From Cranoglanis bouderius (Eukaryota > Chordata > Actinopteri > Siluriformes > Cranoglanididae), in NCBI GenBank assembly GCA_023630585.1, contig CM042552.1:16176269-16240268 (forward strand): a DNA stretch of 64,000 bases, given 5' to 3'. Below are positions 1 through 53,577 of this stretch, piece by piece. Every line of letters starts with the position of its first letter. The first letter of the stretch is position 1. Made by a program: the position numbers and the translations under genes. The notes under the pieces are model-generated. The model did no database searches. It was not told the DNA's origin and saw nothing but the letters and a program-made list of their open reading frames with translations.

Positions 1-154
1 ATGCTTGGGTATGGTGTTACCTTGGTATGGTGTTCTTTGGGTGATAATTGTAAGCTCTCTCATCAGACCATAACACATTTTGCCAAATGTTTTTCGGTTG
101 CTTTTGATGGTCTTTTTGCTCCAGGTCTGTGCTGCAGCTGGGCACTGCCATGTA
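1..154 (-). mobile_element. Tc1-like transposase fragment
   Basis: Read on the minus strand this piece carries the first-aspartate region of a Tc1 transposase (VLWSDE, followed by HPKNTIP). It is cut at the window edge and again at TA 153-154, where the next Tc1-like element begins. No intact frame remains. Confidence 0.6.
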
Positions 155-1701
155 CAGTGGATATAAAAAGTCACACCCCCGTTATAATGGCAAGTTTTTG
201 TCATAGAAAAAAAAATTAAACTAAGATAAATCATGTCACAACCTTTTCCACCCTCAGTATGAAATTACAATGTATAAAAAAGTGAAAACAATCAACATTT
301 AGGGGAAAAAAGGAAAAATAAAAAAAAAACTTACAATAATGTGCATACCCTTTTATAACTGGGGATGTGGCTCTATTCAGAATTAACCAATCACATTCAA
401 TCTCATGTTCAAAAGTTATTATCATACATCTGTCATAAATGAAATTATTCAGATTAACCCCAAATAAAGACCACTGTTTCTGTAGGATTTTCTTAAAGGA
501 ATCCCTTTAGAAAATGTGAAAATTTTTCCAGCAGAGGAGTATAAAAGAATTTCTGAAACATTAAATGTACCATGAAACACCGTGAAGGACATCATCAACA
601 AATAGAGAAAATTGAGCACCACAGTGACATCACCAAAAACAGGATGTCCCTCCAAAATTTCAAAAGGAGAAGACAAAATCTTACCAGGGAGGCTGCCAAG
701 ACACCTACGGCAACATTAAAGAAGCTGCAGGAATATCTGACAAGTACTGATTACTCTGTGCATGTGACAACAATTGTTGGTATTGTCCAAAATCTTCGCA
801 GGCGTTGGCGTCATCTGGAATCTTCTTAGAGGCTGGTTCTGAACTGGAGCTGGCATGTTCACTGGGATGGGCATCCCGAGGTAGGAATAGGAAACAGATG
901 GAAAAGGATTAGCGTGGTTGCTGTTCATTGTATGTCAGGCAAAATGACCATGTGCATTTGTTATCATTTTATCAACTATGACAGAAGTACAAGGTCATGA
1001 GATGCGGTTAGGTGAATGCTAGGCCAAAGAAATGTGTCTTTAATCAGGATTTAAACTGAAAGAGTGTGTCTGAACCCCAAACATTATCAGGAAGGCTATT
1101 CCAGAGTTTAGGAGCTAAATGTGAAAAAGCTCTACCTCCTTTAGTAGACTTTGATATCTTCGGTATTATTAGAAATCCAGAGTTTTGCGACCTTAAAGAG
1201 CGTGATGGATTGTAACGTGATAGAAGATTGGTTAAATACAAAGGGGCTTGGCCATTTAGGGCTTTATAGGTGAGTAGCAGTATTTTATAATCGATATGGA
1301 ACTTAACAGGAAACCAGTGTAGAGATAATAAAATTGGGGTAATATGTTGATATTTTCGTGATCTGGTAAGCACTCTTGCATTTTGGACTAAATGTAGCTT
1401 ATTTATCGAGGATGCAGGACATGAACGCATGAACTAGTTTTTCTGCATCAGAAACAGATAGCATGTTACGTAGCTTGGCAATATTTCTAAGGTGAAAGAA
1501 GGCTGTTTTTTTTACCTGGGAAATATGATTTTCAAATGACAGGTTGCTGTCTAATATAACACCCAGGTCTTTAACTACAGAGGATGAAGTAACTGTACAT
1601 CCTTCTAGATGCAGATTGTAATAGGAGCTTTTGTGTACCGATTTTTGGTTCAATTAGCAATATATCTGTTTTATCAGAATTTAGTAAAAGAAAATTAACG
1701 G

Positions 1702-3872
1702 TCATCCAGTCTGGAAATTTTCATCTGGTCTTGTGGAAATATATAGTTGAGTATCATCAGCATAACAGTGGAAATTTATCCCATGTTTTCTGATAATACT
1801 TCCAAGGGGCAGCATATATAAAGAAAACAGCAGGGGGCCTAACACCGATCCTTGCGGCACACCATACTTTACTGCCGTTATGTCATGTTCATCATTTAAA
1901 CAAACAAAATGGTAGTGGTCAGACAGGTAGGATTTAAACCATTTCAATGCCTGTCCCTGAATACCTATGTAGTTTTGTAATCTATCTAAGAGTATGTCGT
2001 GATCTATAGTATCGAATGCGGCATTGAGATCAAGTAGAACAAGTAGTGAAATGCAGCGTTGATCAGAAGCTAGAAGCAAGTCATTTGTAATTTTGACGAG
2101 TGCAGTCTCTGTGCTGTGATGGGGTCTAAAACCTGATTGAAGTAAAAAAAAAAAACTTTTGATATAAATGGGAGGTTTGAGATTGGTCTATAATTTACTA
2201 GTTTAATAGGATCTAGTTGTGGTTTCTTAAGGAGAGGCTTAATAACCGCCAACTTGAATGTTCTCGGGACGTGACCTAGAGATAAAGAGGAGTTAATTAT
2301 ATTGAGGAGAGGCTCTCCTACTACAGGAAGCAACTCTTTTATTAGATTAGTGGGTATGGGATCTAGTATACATGTGGTTAATTTTGATGTGTTGATAAGT
2401 TTTGTAAGCTCTTCCTGTCCAATAGCGGTAAAGGACTGCAATTGTTCTTGGGAAATTATATTTCAGGCTAAAACCTGTGATGCTGCTGTCAGAGGTATAT
2501 TTCCAGTTGTATTCCTGATGCTTTCAATTTTCTCAATGAAAAAGTCCATGAAGTCATTACTACTTAGTTGTGTTGGAATATTCAGGTTAGGCGACGTCTT
2601 ATTATTTGTTAATCTAGATATTGTATAGAATAAAAACCTAGGATAGTTTTGGTTACTTTCTATGAGTTTACGTAGATACTCTGCCCTGGCAGCTTTTAGA
2701 CCCTGTCTATAGCGAGACATACAATTTAAACTTCCACGCAAATTGAAAAACCTCTAGATTTGTTTTTTATTCATTTGCGCTTGAGATTACGAGTTGCTCT
2801 CTTAAGAGCATGAGTATGACTACTGTACCATGGAGCAGGATGTTTTTCTCTAACCTTTTTTAGTTTAATAGGGGCAACAATATCTAGAGTGCTAGAGAGC
2901 ATAGTGCCCATATTGCTAGTAACCATATCGAGTTCAACCAAATTTATGGGTACACAGCGCAGTTGGGACAGATCAGGCAGCTTAGTTATGAATCTGTCCG
3001 TAGTGGTTGGAATAATAGTTCTACCCATTCAATAATGCAGTTCTAATTGGCTAATCTCAGCTACAGGCAGTGCGCATGAGATGAAATAGTGATCTGTGAT
3101 ATCATCACTTTGTGGTAGAATAATTATATCGTTAACCTCAGTTCCATGAGCTATAATTAAGTCTAGTGTATGATTGAAGTGATGAGTGGGTCCGTTGACA
3201 TTTTGTTTGACCCCAAAGGAGTTTAGTAGGTCTGTAAAAGCAAGTCCTAATGCATCATTTTTATTATCTACATGGATGTTAAAATCTCCGACAATCAATG
3301 CTTTATCTACATTAACTATTAAGTCTGAAAGGAAATCTGCAAACTCTTTCAAAAAATGAATGTAGGGTCCTGGGGGCCTATACACGGTAGCCAGAGCAAG
3401 AGATAGCAGCGATTTTTTCCCTGTACCTAAAAGTGTAATATTGAGCACAATTACTTCAAATGAGTTGTACCCATGTCCTGTTCTCTGAGTAATATTAAGA
3501 GTATTGCTGTATATTGTTGCAACCCCCCCCCCCCCAATCATATGGGGGGACCAATCATATGGGGCTCATGCTTACAACAGTAGCCAGCGTGGACTCATTT
3601 AGTCCAATATAATCATTTGATTTAAGCCAGGTTTCAGTAAGCGCATCGAAATTATTATCTGTAAGAGCGCAGAGCGCATCGAAATTATTATCTGTAATGA
3701 TTTCATTTACATCTACTGCCTTGGGTGCGAGAGATCTAATGTTTAGGAGCCCAAGTTTTAAAAATCCTTTCTGTTCGCCTCTTTTGCTGTTGTCTGTTTT
3801 AATTGTAATCAGATTATTTCTAATGTTTGTATTATAATAATTATTTTTACTTGTTATTCGGAGAACAGACAC
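1702..3872 (-). pseudogene. L2 LINE ORF2: AP endonuclease and reverse transcriptase, broken
   Basis: The endonuclease part includes LGLLNIRSLAPKA, ETWLKSND and ALIVGDFNIH, with HTLDLIIAHG further on. The RT part includes [26 protein letters not shown] and [10 protein letters not shown]. The frame jumps near 3548, 3029, 2750, 2450 and 2075 and again downstream, so no functional polyprotein remains. The product would be the replicase of the LINE. Sequence further 3' (1653-1044) is the C-terminal extension. Confidence 0.85.
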
Positions 3873-3971
3873 AGTCTCTATAGGATAAACTATAGATGTC
3901 GTATTGTCATTTAAGTAATTCGAACATTGACTGTCATAGCTGTTATTGTTATTTGAAGTTGTACTTACTAG

Positions 3972-4466
3972 TCATATGGTGTGTAGTGTCTTGGAGATGT
4001 TGTCTGAGAGGAGATCCACTCCGAGTCTGCTGGGGTGCAGGCCATCAGCGCGGAACAATCTAGGACGCTCCCAGAAAAGATTCCAATTATTTATAAAGAG
4101 CAGTTTCTGTTCATTACACCATGTAATTAACAATTCGTTTAAAGCGAAAAGTCTACTGAATCTTTCAAGTCCACGTCTGTATGTGGGGAGAGGTCCAGAC
4201 ACGATGATCTTCGTCGTGGGCGATGTGTTGCGTACCATCTCTATCAGGCTACCGAAGTCCCTCTTCAGGATTTCCGTCTGCCGCAGCCTGATGTCGTTGA
4301 CCCCAGCGTGCAGCACGACAGCTCCGATGTTCTTGGCATTCTTCACGATCGCCGGTACCTGCGTAGCGACATCGAGAACACGAGCGCCAGAAAAATACTG
4401 GGTGCGTACCTTACCTTTAGTTGAGGTGACACGGACGTTTCGAACAATGGAGTCTCCGATGATCAC
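3972..4466 (-). pseudogene. L2 LINE ORF1 remnant, SGNH/GDSL-type esterase domain
   Basis: A 164-residue open stretch begins IIGDSIVRNV (the GDS nucleophile block). It continues with VVLHAGVNDIR (the GxND block) and ends with RADGLHPSRLG, the DxxH block that supplies the catalytic Asp and His. This is the SGNH-hydrolase fold found in ORF1 of some L2 and CR1 LINEs, where an ssRNA-binding or membrane-related role has been suggested. The frame continues upstream without a start, so the 5' part is truncated. All four SGNH blocks look intact although ORF2 is broken. Confidence 0.8.
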
Positions 4467-5032
4467 GGCATTGGGTTTGGTTTCGCGGAGAGGGGCGAAG
4501 CGGTTCCTGGTGGAGATCTCGGAATTTAGGCTTCTATCAAGGTGGAGGGAATCATGAATAGCTACAAATACCAGTCGGTTTTAGTTCAAAACTTTCAGGT
4601 GTCTGCTAGTAAGCTAAAGAGGACCCAAAGCATGCATCCAAATCAACAAAGGAATGGCTTAACCAAAAGAAGATAAATGTTTTTGAATGGCCTAGCAAAA
4701 GCCCAGACCCAAATCCTATTAAAAATCTGTGGGGTGACCTGAAGTTGGCTGTGCAGGAAATGTCCTTATAATTTGATGGATCTAGAAAGTTTTTGCAAGA
4801 AAGAGGGGGGGAAATATTGCCGAGTCAAGATGTGCCATGCTGATAGAATCTTAACCAAATCAAACCAAACTGAGTGGTGTAATAAAATCAAAAGGTGCTT
4901 TAACAAAAGTTTTTTTTTTTCTTTTTTTTCCCTGTAAATGTTTCTGATTGTTTTTCATGTAATCTTTATATGTTGTAATTTCATATTGAGGGTGGATAAA
5001 GTTCTGACATGATTTATCTTAGTTTTTTTTTA

Positions 5033-5725
5033 CAACCCCAATTCCAAAAAAGTTGGGATGCTGTGTAAAATGTAAATGAAAACAGAATGCAATGATTTGC
5101 AAATCTCATAAACCCATATGTTATTCACAATAGAACATAGAAAACATATCACATATTTAAACTGAGTAAATGTTTTTAATGATTTTAAGAAAAAAATAAG
5201 GTAATTTTGAATTTGATGGCCGCAACACATCTCAAAAAAGTTGGAACAGGGGCAACAAAAGGCTGGAAAAGTAAGTGTTACTAAGAAGAAACAGCTGGAG
5301 GTTAATTGGCAACAGGTCAGTAACATGATTGGGTATAAAAGAGTATCTTAGAGAGGCAGAGTCTTTCAGAAGACAGGCAGAGGTTCACCAGTCTGCGAAA
5401 AACTGCGTCTACAATTTGTGGAATAGTTTCAGAATAATATTCCTCAACGTAAACTTGCGAAGACTATGAATATCTCATCATCTACAGTAAATAATATCAT
5501 CAAAAGATTCCGAGAACCTGGAGAATTCTCAAGGTGAAAATCAATACTGCATGCCTGTGATCTTCAGGCCCTCAGGCGGTACTGCATTAAAAACAGGCAT
5601 GATTCTGTAATGGAAATCACTGCATGGGCTCAGAAACACCTCCAGAACTCATTGTCTGTGAACACAGTTTGCCGTGCCTTCCACAAATGCAGGTTAAAGC
5701 TCTATCATGCAAAGAAGAAGCCATA
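5033..5725 (+). mobile_element. Tc1/mariner-like element, 5' part only (CAACCCCAATTCC end)
   Basis: It starts directly after TA 5031-5032 with CAACCCCAATTCCAAAAAAG. A helix-turn-helix stretch follows, seen in fragments such as SVNTVCRAFHKCRLKLYHAK at about 5655-5720. The catalytic half is absent, cut at 5726 by the next element. The element at 21670-22722 has a similar N-terminal HTH. Confidence 0.6.
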
Positions 5726-6107
5726 GAGTGGGTATAGAAAAGACTCACCCCCCTTTAAAATGATCACATTTTGTTGCTTTTCAGCCTGAAATGAAAATGG
5801 ACACAGTTTTTGTTTTATCCAGCTGTATTTACTCAGTGCAACGTATAATATCCAAGTGAAAGATATAACACCAACATGTCAGAAAATTAAAAAAAAACAA
5901 ACAGAATCACTGAGTTGGAAAAAGGATCACCCCCCTCCTAAAAAATGAATTGTAAACTCAATAAGGTGTAGCTAATCACCTTCTCAATGGCACACAAAGC
6001 CATTTGACTTTCAACTGTGATCAGCTGTGGTCATTCTGAGTAGCTCCACATGAAAAGAGCATTCCTGTAGCATTTTGTAGTGCAACTGAAGCAAACAATC
6101 AACTATG
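5726..6107 (-). mobile_element. Tc1-like left-end fragment (GTGGGTATAGAAAAG ends)
   Basis: This is the terminal 380 bp of the family whose longest copy lies at 23485-24844. It keeps the inverted repeat and the stretch around AATGGCACACAAAGCCATTT, but no transposase. It stops where a different Tc1 family begins near 6108. Confidence 0.65.
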
Positions 6108-7829
6108 GGTTGATATATTGGGCAGTTGTGAAAAAATGCTGTACAGTAAGAATGCTTTCAAAAATAAACATGTTAATAGTTTATATTTATCAATTAGCAA
6201 AATGCAAAGTGAACGAACATAAGAAAAATCTACATCAGATCAATATTTGGTGTGATCACACTGCCTTCAAAACAACATCAATTCTTCTATTCTACTAGGT
6301 ACACTTGCACAGAGTCTGGCATATAGTCAGGTGTATGATTAAACATTTATACTGTACAGGTGCTAATGATCATCAATTCAATATGTAGGTTGAAACAAAA
6401 ATCATTAACTGAAACAGAAACGGCTGTGTAGGAGGAATAAAACTGGGTGAGGAACAGCCAAACTCAGCTAGCAAGGTGAGGTTGCTGAAGACAGTTTACT
6501 GTCAAAAGTCATACACCATGGCAAGACTGAGCACAGCAACAAGACAGAAGGTAGTTGTACTGCATCAGCAAGGTCTCTCCCAGGCAGAAATTTCAAAGCA
6601 GACAGGGGTTTCCAGATGTGCTGTCCAAGCTCTTTTGAAGAATCACAAAGAAACGGACAACATTGAGGACCATAGACGCAGTGGTAGGCCAAGGAAAACA
6701 CAGGAACCAGGGGGCAGGAAAATGGCAGCAGGTGCTCTGGACTGATGAGTCAAATTTTTACATATTTGGCTGTAGCATAAGGCCGGTTGTTTGCCGAAGG
6801 GATGGAGAGTGGTCTCCAGAGCCTTATCACCCTGCAGGTCTCGCCTGGTTTTCCACTGAATCTAAGCAAGGTTGAGCCTGGGCAGTACTTGGATGGGAGA
6901 CTTCCTGGGGAAAACTAAGGTTGCTGCTGGAAGTGGTATTAGGGAGGCCAGTAGGTGGTGCTCTCCCTGTGGTCTGTGTGGATCCTAATGCCCTAGTATA
7001 GTGACAGGGATGCTATACTGTAAAAAGAGCACAGTATTTCAGATGAGATGTTAAAACTGAGGTCCTGACTCTCTGTGGCCATTAAAAAGGTAGGTCTGAG
7101 GTCACTTCTCCTAAAGAGTAGGAGTATCACCCTGGTGTCCTGGTGAAATTGCCCCATTGACCCTTGTCTATAATGGCAACCTAATCTCCATCCCTGAATT
7201 GGTTACATCACCCTCCTCTCCTCTCCACCTATAGCTGGTGTGTGGTGAGCATTCTGGCACACTATGGCTGCTGTCACATCATCCAGGTGGATGCTACACA
7301 CTGGTGGTGGTTGAGAAGATTTCCCCCCCCCCATACTACGTAAAGTGTTTTGAGTGTCTAGAAAAGTGCTATATAAATGTAACAAATTTATTATTATTAT
7401 TATTATTATTACACGAATGAGTAACTGCAGGCAATAGTGCAGCATGGTGGAGGTTCCTTGCAAGTTTGTGGCTGTATTTCTGCAAATAGAGTTGGGGATT
7501 TGGTCAGAATTAATGGTTGGGGATTTGGTCAGAATTAATACAATACAGGCAGATATTTATCCATCATGCAATACCATCAGGGAGGCATCTGATTGGCCCC
7601 ACATTTATTCTGCAGCATGACAACGACCCCAAGCAGAGAAGTCATTAAGAACTATCTTCATTGTAAAGAAGAACAAGGAGTCCTGGAAGTGATTGTATAG
7701 CCACCACAGAGCCCTGATCTCAACATAATTGAGTCTGTCTGGGATTACATGAAGAGAGAGAAGCAGCTGAGGCTGCCTAAATCCACAGAGGAACTGTGGT
7801 TAGTTATCCAAGATGTTTGGACCAACCTA
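6108..7829 (+). mobile_element. Tc1-like element interrupted by a 5S-derived SINE
   Basis: The terminal region near 6110-6290 (GGCAGTTGTGAAAAAATG) matches the small copies at 15860 and 36781. A transposase N-terminus starts at 6518 (MARLSTATRQKVVVLHQQGL, a helix-turn-helix). The first catalytic Asp lies at VLWTDESNFYIFG, near 6736-6775. The second Asp (QHDNDPK, near 7618) and the Glu (PDLNIIESVWDY, near 7715) lie beyond the SINE. The frame is broken and part of the centre is missing. A Passport-type element begins at TA 7828-7829. Confidence 0.72.
6821..7411 (+). repeat. SINE3-type retroelement with 5S rRNA-like head
   Basis: The first 100 bases resemble 5S rRNA, including CAGTACTTGGATGGGAGAC (box C region). 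The body contains AGATGAGATGTTAAAACTGA. The tail reads AAAAGTGCTATATAAATGTA followed by an ATT repeat, the LINE-like end used for mobilisation. This is a pol III-promoted SINE, not a 5S gene. It sits inside the Tc1-like transposase. Confidence 0.82.
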
Positions 7830-8080
7830 CAGTGGGGGAAAAAAGTATTTGATTTATTTCTTGAGCAGGGGGACCTTGCGGACGCTGCAGGATTTCAGTC
7901 CTTCACGGTCTACTGCGTTACCAATTGTTTTCTTGGTGACTATGGTCCCAGCTGCCTTGAGATCATTAACAAGATCCTCCCGTGTAGTTCTGGGCTGATT
8001 CCTCACCGTTCTCATGATCATTGAAACTCCACGGGGTGAGATCTTGCATGGAGCCCCAGATCGAGGGAGACTGACAGTTA
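7830..8080 (-). mobile_element. Passport-type Tc1 fragment, internally deleted
   Basis: It starts at CAGTGGGGGAAAAAAGTATT after TA 7828-7829. It then jumps from the terminal repeat straight into mid-transposase sequence on the minus strand ([21 protein letters not shown]). A second copy of the same family is inserted at TA 8079-8080, so this is an element nested in its own relative. Confidence 0.75.
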
Positions 8081-9471
8081 CAGTGGGGGAAAAAAGTATT
8101 TGATCCCCTGCTGATTTTGTATGTTTGCCCACTGACAAAGAAATTATCAGTCTATGATTTTAATGGTAGGTGTATTTTAACAGTGAGAGACAGAATAACA
8201 ACAAAAAAAATCCAGAAAAATGCATTTCAAAAAAGTTATAAATTGATTTGCATTTTAATGAGGGTAATAAGTATTTGACCCCTTCGACTTAGTACTTGGT
8301 GGCAAAACCCTTGTTGGCAATAACGGAGGTCAGACGTTTCTTATAGTTGGCTACCAGGTTTGCACACATCTCAGGAGGGATTTTGTCCCACACCTCTTTG
8401 CAGATCCTCTCCAAGTCATTATGGTAATTTTCAATGCCCTGGCTGAGGGAAGGAGGTTCTCACCCAAGATTTGACAGTACATGGCCCCGTCCATCGTCCC
8501 TTTGATGCGGTGTAGGTGTCCTGTCCCCTTAGCAGAAAAACACCCCCAAAGCATAATGTTTCCACCTCCATGTTTGACGGTGGGGATGGTGTTATGACTT
8601 GGGGCCATAGGCAGCATTCCTCCTCCTCCAAACACAGCGAGTTGAGTTGATGCCAATGAGATATGACCACACCTGACCACAACACTTTCACCCAGTTTTC
8701 CCATGAATCATTCAGGCAAACTTCAGACGGGCCTGTACATGTGCTTTCTTGAGCAGGGGGACCTTGAGGGCGCTGCAGGATTTCAGTCCTTCACGGCATA
8801 GTGTGTTACTAATTGTTTTCTTGGTGACTATGGTCCCAGCTGCCTTGAGATCATTAACAAGATCCTCCCGTGTAGTTCTGGGCTAATTCCTCACCGTTCT
8901 CATGATCATTGAAACTCCACGAGGTGAGATCTTGCATGGAGCCCCAGACCGAGGGAGACAGTTTCTTCCATTTGTGAATAATCGCACCAACTGTTGTCAC
9001 CTTCTCACCAAGCTGCTTGGCAATGATCTTGTAGCTCATTCCAGCCTTGTGTAGGTCTACAATCTTGTCCCTGACATCCTTGGACAGCTCTTTGGTCTTG
9101 GCCATGGTGGAGAGTTTGGAATCTGATTGATTGCTTGCTTCTGTGGACAGGTGTCTTTTATACAGGTAACAAACTGAGATTAGGAGCATTCCCTTTAAGA
9201 GAGTGCTCCTAATCTCAGCTCATTACCTGTGTAAAAGACACCTGGGAGCCAGAAATCTTGCTGACTGATAGGGGATCAAATACTTATTTCCCTCATTAAA
9301 ATGCAAATCAATTCATAACTTTTTTGAAATGCGTTTTTCTGGATTTTTTGTTGTTATTCTGTCTCTCACTGTTAAAATACACCTACCATTAAAATGATAG
9401 ACTGATCATTTCTTTGACAGTGGGCAAATGTACAAAATCAGCAGGGGATCAAATACTTTTTCCCCCCACTG
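8081..9471 (-). mobile_element. Passport-type Tc1-like element, nested copy
   Basis: Both inverted repeats are present, CAGTGGGGGAAAAAAGTATT at the left and its complement ending at 9471. On the minus strand a start near 9102 gives [20 protein letters not shown], the paired-like DNA-binding helix-turn-helix. The part between 8436 and 8437 lacks about 180 bp that copies at 35188 and 58999 keep. That loss removes the region with the third catalytic acid, so the copy cannot encode an active enzyme. Confidence 0.82.
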
Positions 9472-9533
9472 TGTGTGTGTGTGTGTGTGATATATATATA
9501 TATATATATTCTTTTTTTTTTTTCTTTTTTTTT
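9472..9533. repeat. (GT)n (AT)n poly-T low-complexity tract
   Basis: A GT run, an AT run and two T runs directly follow the right end of the nested Tc1 element. The expected TA duplication is not visible here. Confidence 0.9.
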
Positions 9534-9630
9534 AGAAATCACAAAAATACTCTGCTCTCATGGATATCAAACAATTGCAAACAAAACACAGGCTTATCAA
9601 GAAAAAAAAAAAGTTAAATATATGTGTGCC
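9534..9630 (-). mobile_element. Tc1-like terminal-region scrap
   Basis: It carries ACTCTGCTCTCATGGATATC and ACAAAACACAGG, which are subterminal sequence of the family at 15679, 52101 and 62847. Neither end of the element is present. Confidence 0.6.
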
Positions 9631-9929
9631 ATTACAGACTTAGTTGTGGGAGTAATGTAAGTGAAGTGGATTATTTACTTGATTATATATTTTTTTTCTT
9701 GAAAATGTATTTGGAGGAGCAGCTAAAAGTCTATAGACTAAGCACAGAATGTCTAATCAAAATACGCTTTACATGAAATGACAGATGACAGAACTTTAAG
9801 TTTTGTGGGGGTATTTTAATGAAAGGGTTAAACTTTCTGTTTTGTGTACTGTTCTGTTCTCTAAATCATTAATGCAGCTCCTTATCTCCCTGTCTGTGTG
9901 TTTTATTTATTTGTTTATTTGTCTGTCAG

Positions 9930-9965
<36 letters not shown>

Positions 9966-10417
9966 CAATTGTTGAGTAATTGATAGATATTAAATTTTAG
10001 CCCTTCAGTCTAATATCAACACCAGTCACCACAAATGAGGGCATATTTTTAGAGTTTTGGTATTGAGCTGTTTTTTTATTTTTATTTATCTGACTATATA
10101 TGATTAACCAACGTGAGTAGTGAGTGAGTAGTCTATAGCTCGTTAGCGTACTAGAGGATGGAATAAATAAATAAATAAATAAATAAACTGTTTGTTTTAA
10201 CATTTCTGTCCCATAATTTTTATTATTTGTTTATTTATTATTTGTTTATATTATTTTCCATAAAATTCCATTTTGTCCACCATAATGAGAAGCTCAACCT
10301 AAACGATTAACTCCAAAACGATGTTGCATTCTCCTGATTTAGATCCACCACAATTAATTCTCAATTAAGTGTGCTAAATCAATATTTTAATACAACTTGT
10401 ACATTTTTATTCTGCAG
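9631..10417. other. dmd intron 32, 3' part
   Basis: AT-rich intron sequence with an (ATT)n run at about 9932-9964 and an (AAAT)n run at about 10162-10187. I see no exon or recognisable element. It ends in the acceptor TTTATTCTGCAG of exon 33. Confidence 0.7.
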
Positions 10418-52021
<41,604 letters not shown>

Positions 52022-52100
52022 GTAAGTAAGCAGTTTGTATAGTAGTTGTGTTTAGCAGTATTCTGCCATACTTGAGCTTGAATTGCAGTCAAGTCATATA

Positions 52101-53577
52101 CAGTGTCCTCCACTAATATTGGCACCCTTGGTAAATATGAGCAAAGAAGGCTGTGAAAAATTGTCTTTATTGTTTAACCTTTTGATCGTTTCTTCAAAAA
52201 AAATTGCAAAAGCACTCTGCTCTCATGGATATCAAACAATTGGAAACAAAACACAGGTTTATAAAAAATATATATATTTTTGTTAAATATAGGTGTGCAA
52301 CAATTACTGGCACCCCTATGAATTCATATGAGAAAAATATATTTGAAGTATTCCCATTGATATTTTAATTTTTTTTTAGTACACCTGGGTGACTAGGAAC
52401 AGGAAATTGTTTAACAATGACTTCTTGTTTACAGGGGTATAAATATGAGGTAACACATAGGCCAAATTCCCTTAGTCATTCATGACAATGGGTAAGACCA
52501 ACTGGAAATGTTATGAATCAACCTGGAATTTGGACGTGTCTCTATATTGTCTCAACGCACTGTGAAGAGGATGGTTCATGTGGCCAAATAATCTCCAAGG
52601 ATCACAGCTGGAGGATTGCAGAAGTTCGTTGCATCTTGGGGTCAGAAAGTCTCCAAAACTACAATCCGAAGTCACTTACATCATCACAAGTTATTTGGAA
52701 GGGTTTCAAGAAAAAAGCCTCTACTATCATCCAAAAACAAACTCAAGTGTCTTCAGTTTGCCAGACACTACTGGAACTTCAAATGGGATCAGGTTCTATG
52801 GTCAGATGAAACCAAAATAGAGTTTTTGGCAATAAACACCAGAGGTGGTTTTGGTGCCCACAGAGAGGTAGCCATATGGAAAAGTACCTCATGCCTATGG
52901 TTAAATATGGTGGTGGGTCTTTAATGGGTTTTGGGGCTGTTTTTCTGCCAGAGGACCTGGACATTTTGTTAGGATACATGGCATCATGGACTCTATCAAA
53001 TATCAACAGATATTAAATGAAAACCTGACTGCCTCTGCCAGAAAGCTTAAAATGGGCCGTGGTTGGATCTTCCAGCAGGACAATGATCCAAAACATACAT
53101 CAAAATCAACACAAAAATGGTTTAATGACCACAAACTCAAGGTCCTGCCATGGCCATCCCAGTCCCCTGACTTGAACCTGTGGGGTGAACTGAAGAGGAG
53201 AGTCCACCAACGTAGACCTCTAAATTTTAAGGATCTGGAGAGATTCTGTATGGAGGAATGGTCTCAGATCCCCTGCCATGAATTCTCCAACCTCATCAGG
53301 CATTATAGGAGAAAACTCAGAGCTGTTATTTTGCAAAGAGAGGTAGCACAAAGTATTGACTTAAAGGGTGCCAATAATTTTGCACACCTATATTTAACAA
53401 AGATATATTTTTTTTATAAACCTGTGTTGTGTTTGCAATTGTTTGATATCCATGAGAGCAGAGTATTTTTGTGAATTTTTTGTAACAAAAGATCGAAAGT
53501 TTAAACAATAAAGACAATTTTTCACAGCTTTCTTTGCTCATATTCACCAAGAGTGCCAATATTAGTGGAGGACACTG
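52101..53577 (+). mobile_element. Tc1-like element, 1.48 kb, complete ends, dead catalytic site
   Basis: TA on both sides, ends CAGTGTCCTCCACTAATATT and the same inverted. The transposase starts at 52490 but loses its helix-turn-helix by deletion after six codons. The C-terminal half from 52986 is open and keeps QQDNDPKHTSKSTQ. The block normally reading PDLKPIENLWGEL is PDLNLWGEL: 12 bases are missing, and with them the catalytic Glu. Confidence 0.87.

Larger units (their letters stand above)
780..4543 (-). mobile_element. L2-clade LINE, 5'-truncated, with SGNH-esterase ORF1
   Basis: On the minus strand the order is an ORF1 remnant (4540-3972), an AP-endonuclease region (about 3872-2771), a reverse transcriptase (about 2441-1702) and a C-terminal region to 1044. 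A 3' untranslated tail runs to about 780. The RT shows [26 protein letters not shown] and the YADDTQLY catalytic box typical of L2/CR1 elements. Several frameshifts and stops break ORF2. Both borders are estimated and I found no clear target duplication. Confidence 0.85.
155..5030 (+). mobile_element. Tc1-like element (CAGTGGATATAAAAAG ends), split by an L2 LINE
   Basis: The left inverted repeat begins at 155 after TA. Its inner part near 220-290 is matched in reverse near 4969-5021, where both sides share the GATTTATCTTAG stretch. The N-terminal transposase is at about 571-779 and the C-terminal part, with a degraded [14 protein letters not shown] third-acid region, at about 4545-4860. Between them sits an L2 LINE, and the catalytic middle of the transposase (roughly 350 bp compared with intact relatives) is missing. 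The right outer repeat is lost where another element abuts at 5033. Confidence 0.72.

Noticed and set aside
3946..4557. 203-codon plus-strand frame
   Set aside because: It is the reverse of the LINE ORF1 esterase frame, which has recognisable catalytic blocks on the minus strand.
6821..6930. 5S rRNA gene
   Set aside because: The match to 5S is partial and continues into a SINE body and LINE-like tail; the 3' half of 5S is diverged and the sequence is repeated at 22822.
1..9660. dmd exon 32
   Set aside because: No rod-repeat reading frame with splice sites was seen; the interval is filled with transposons.
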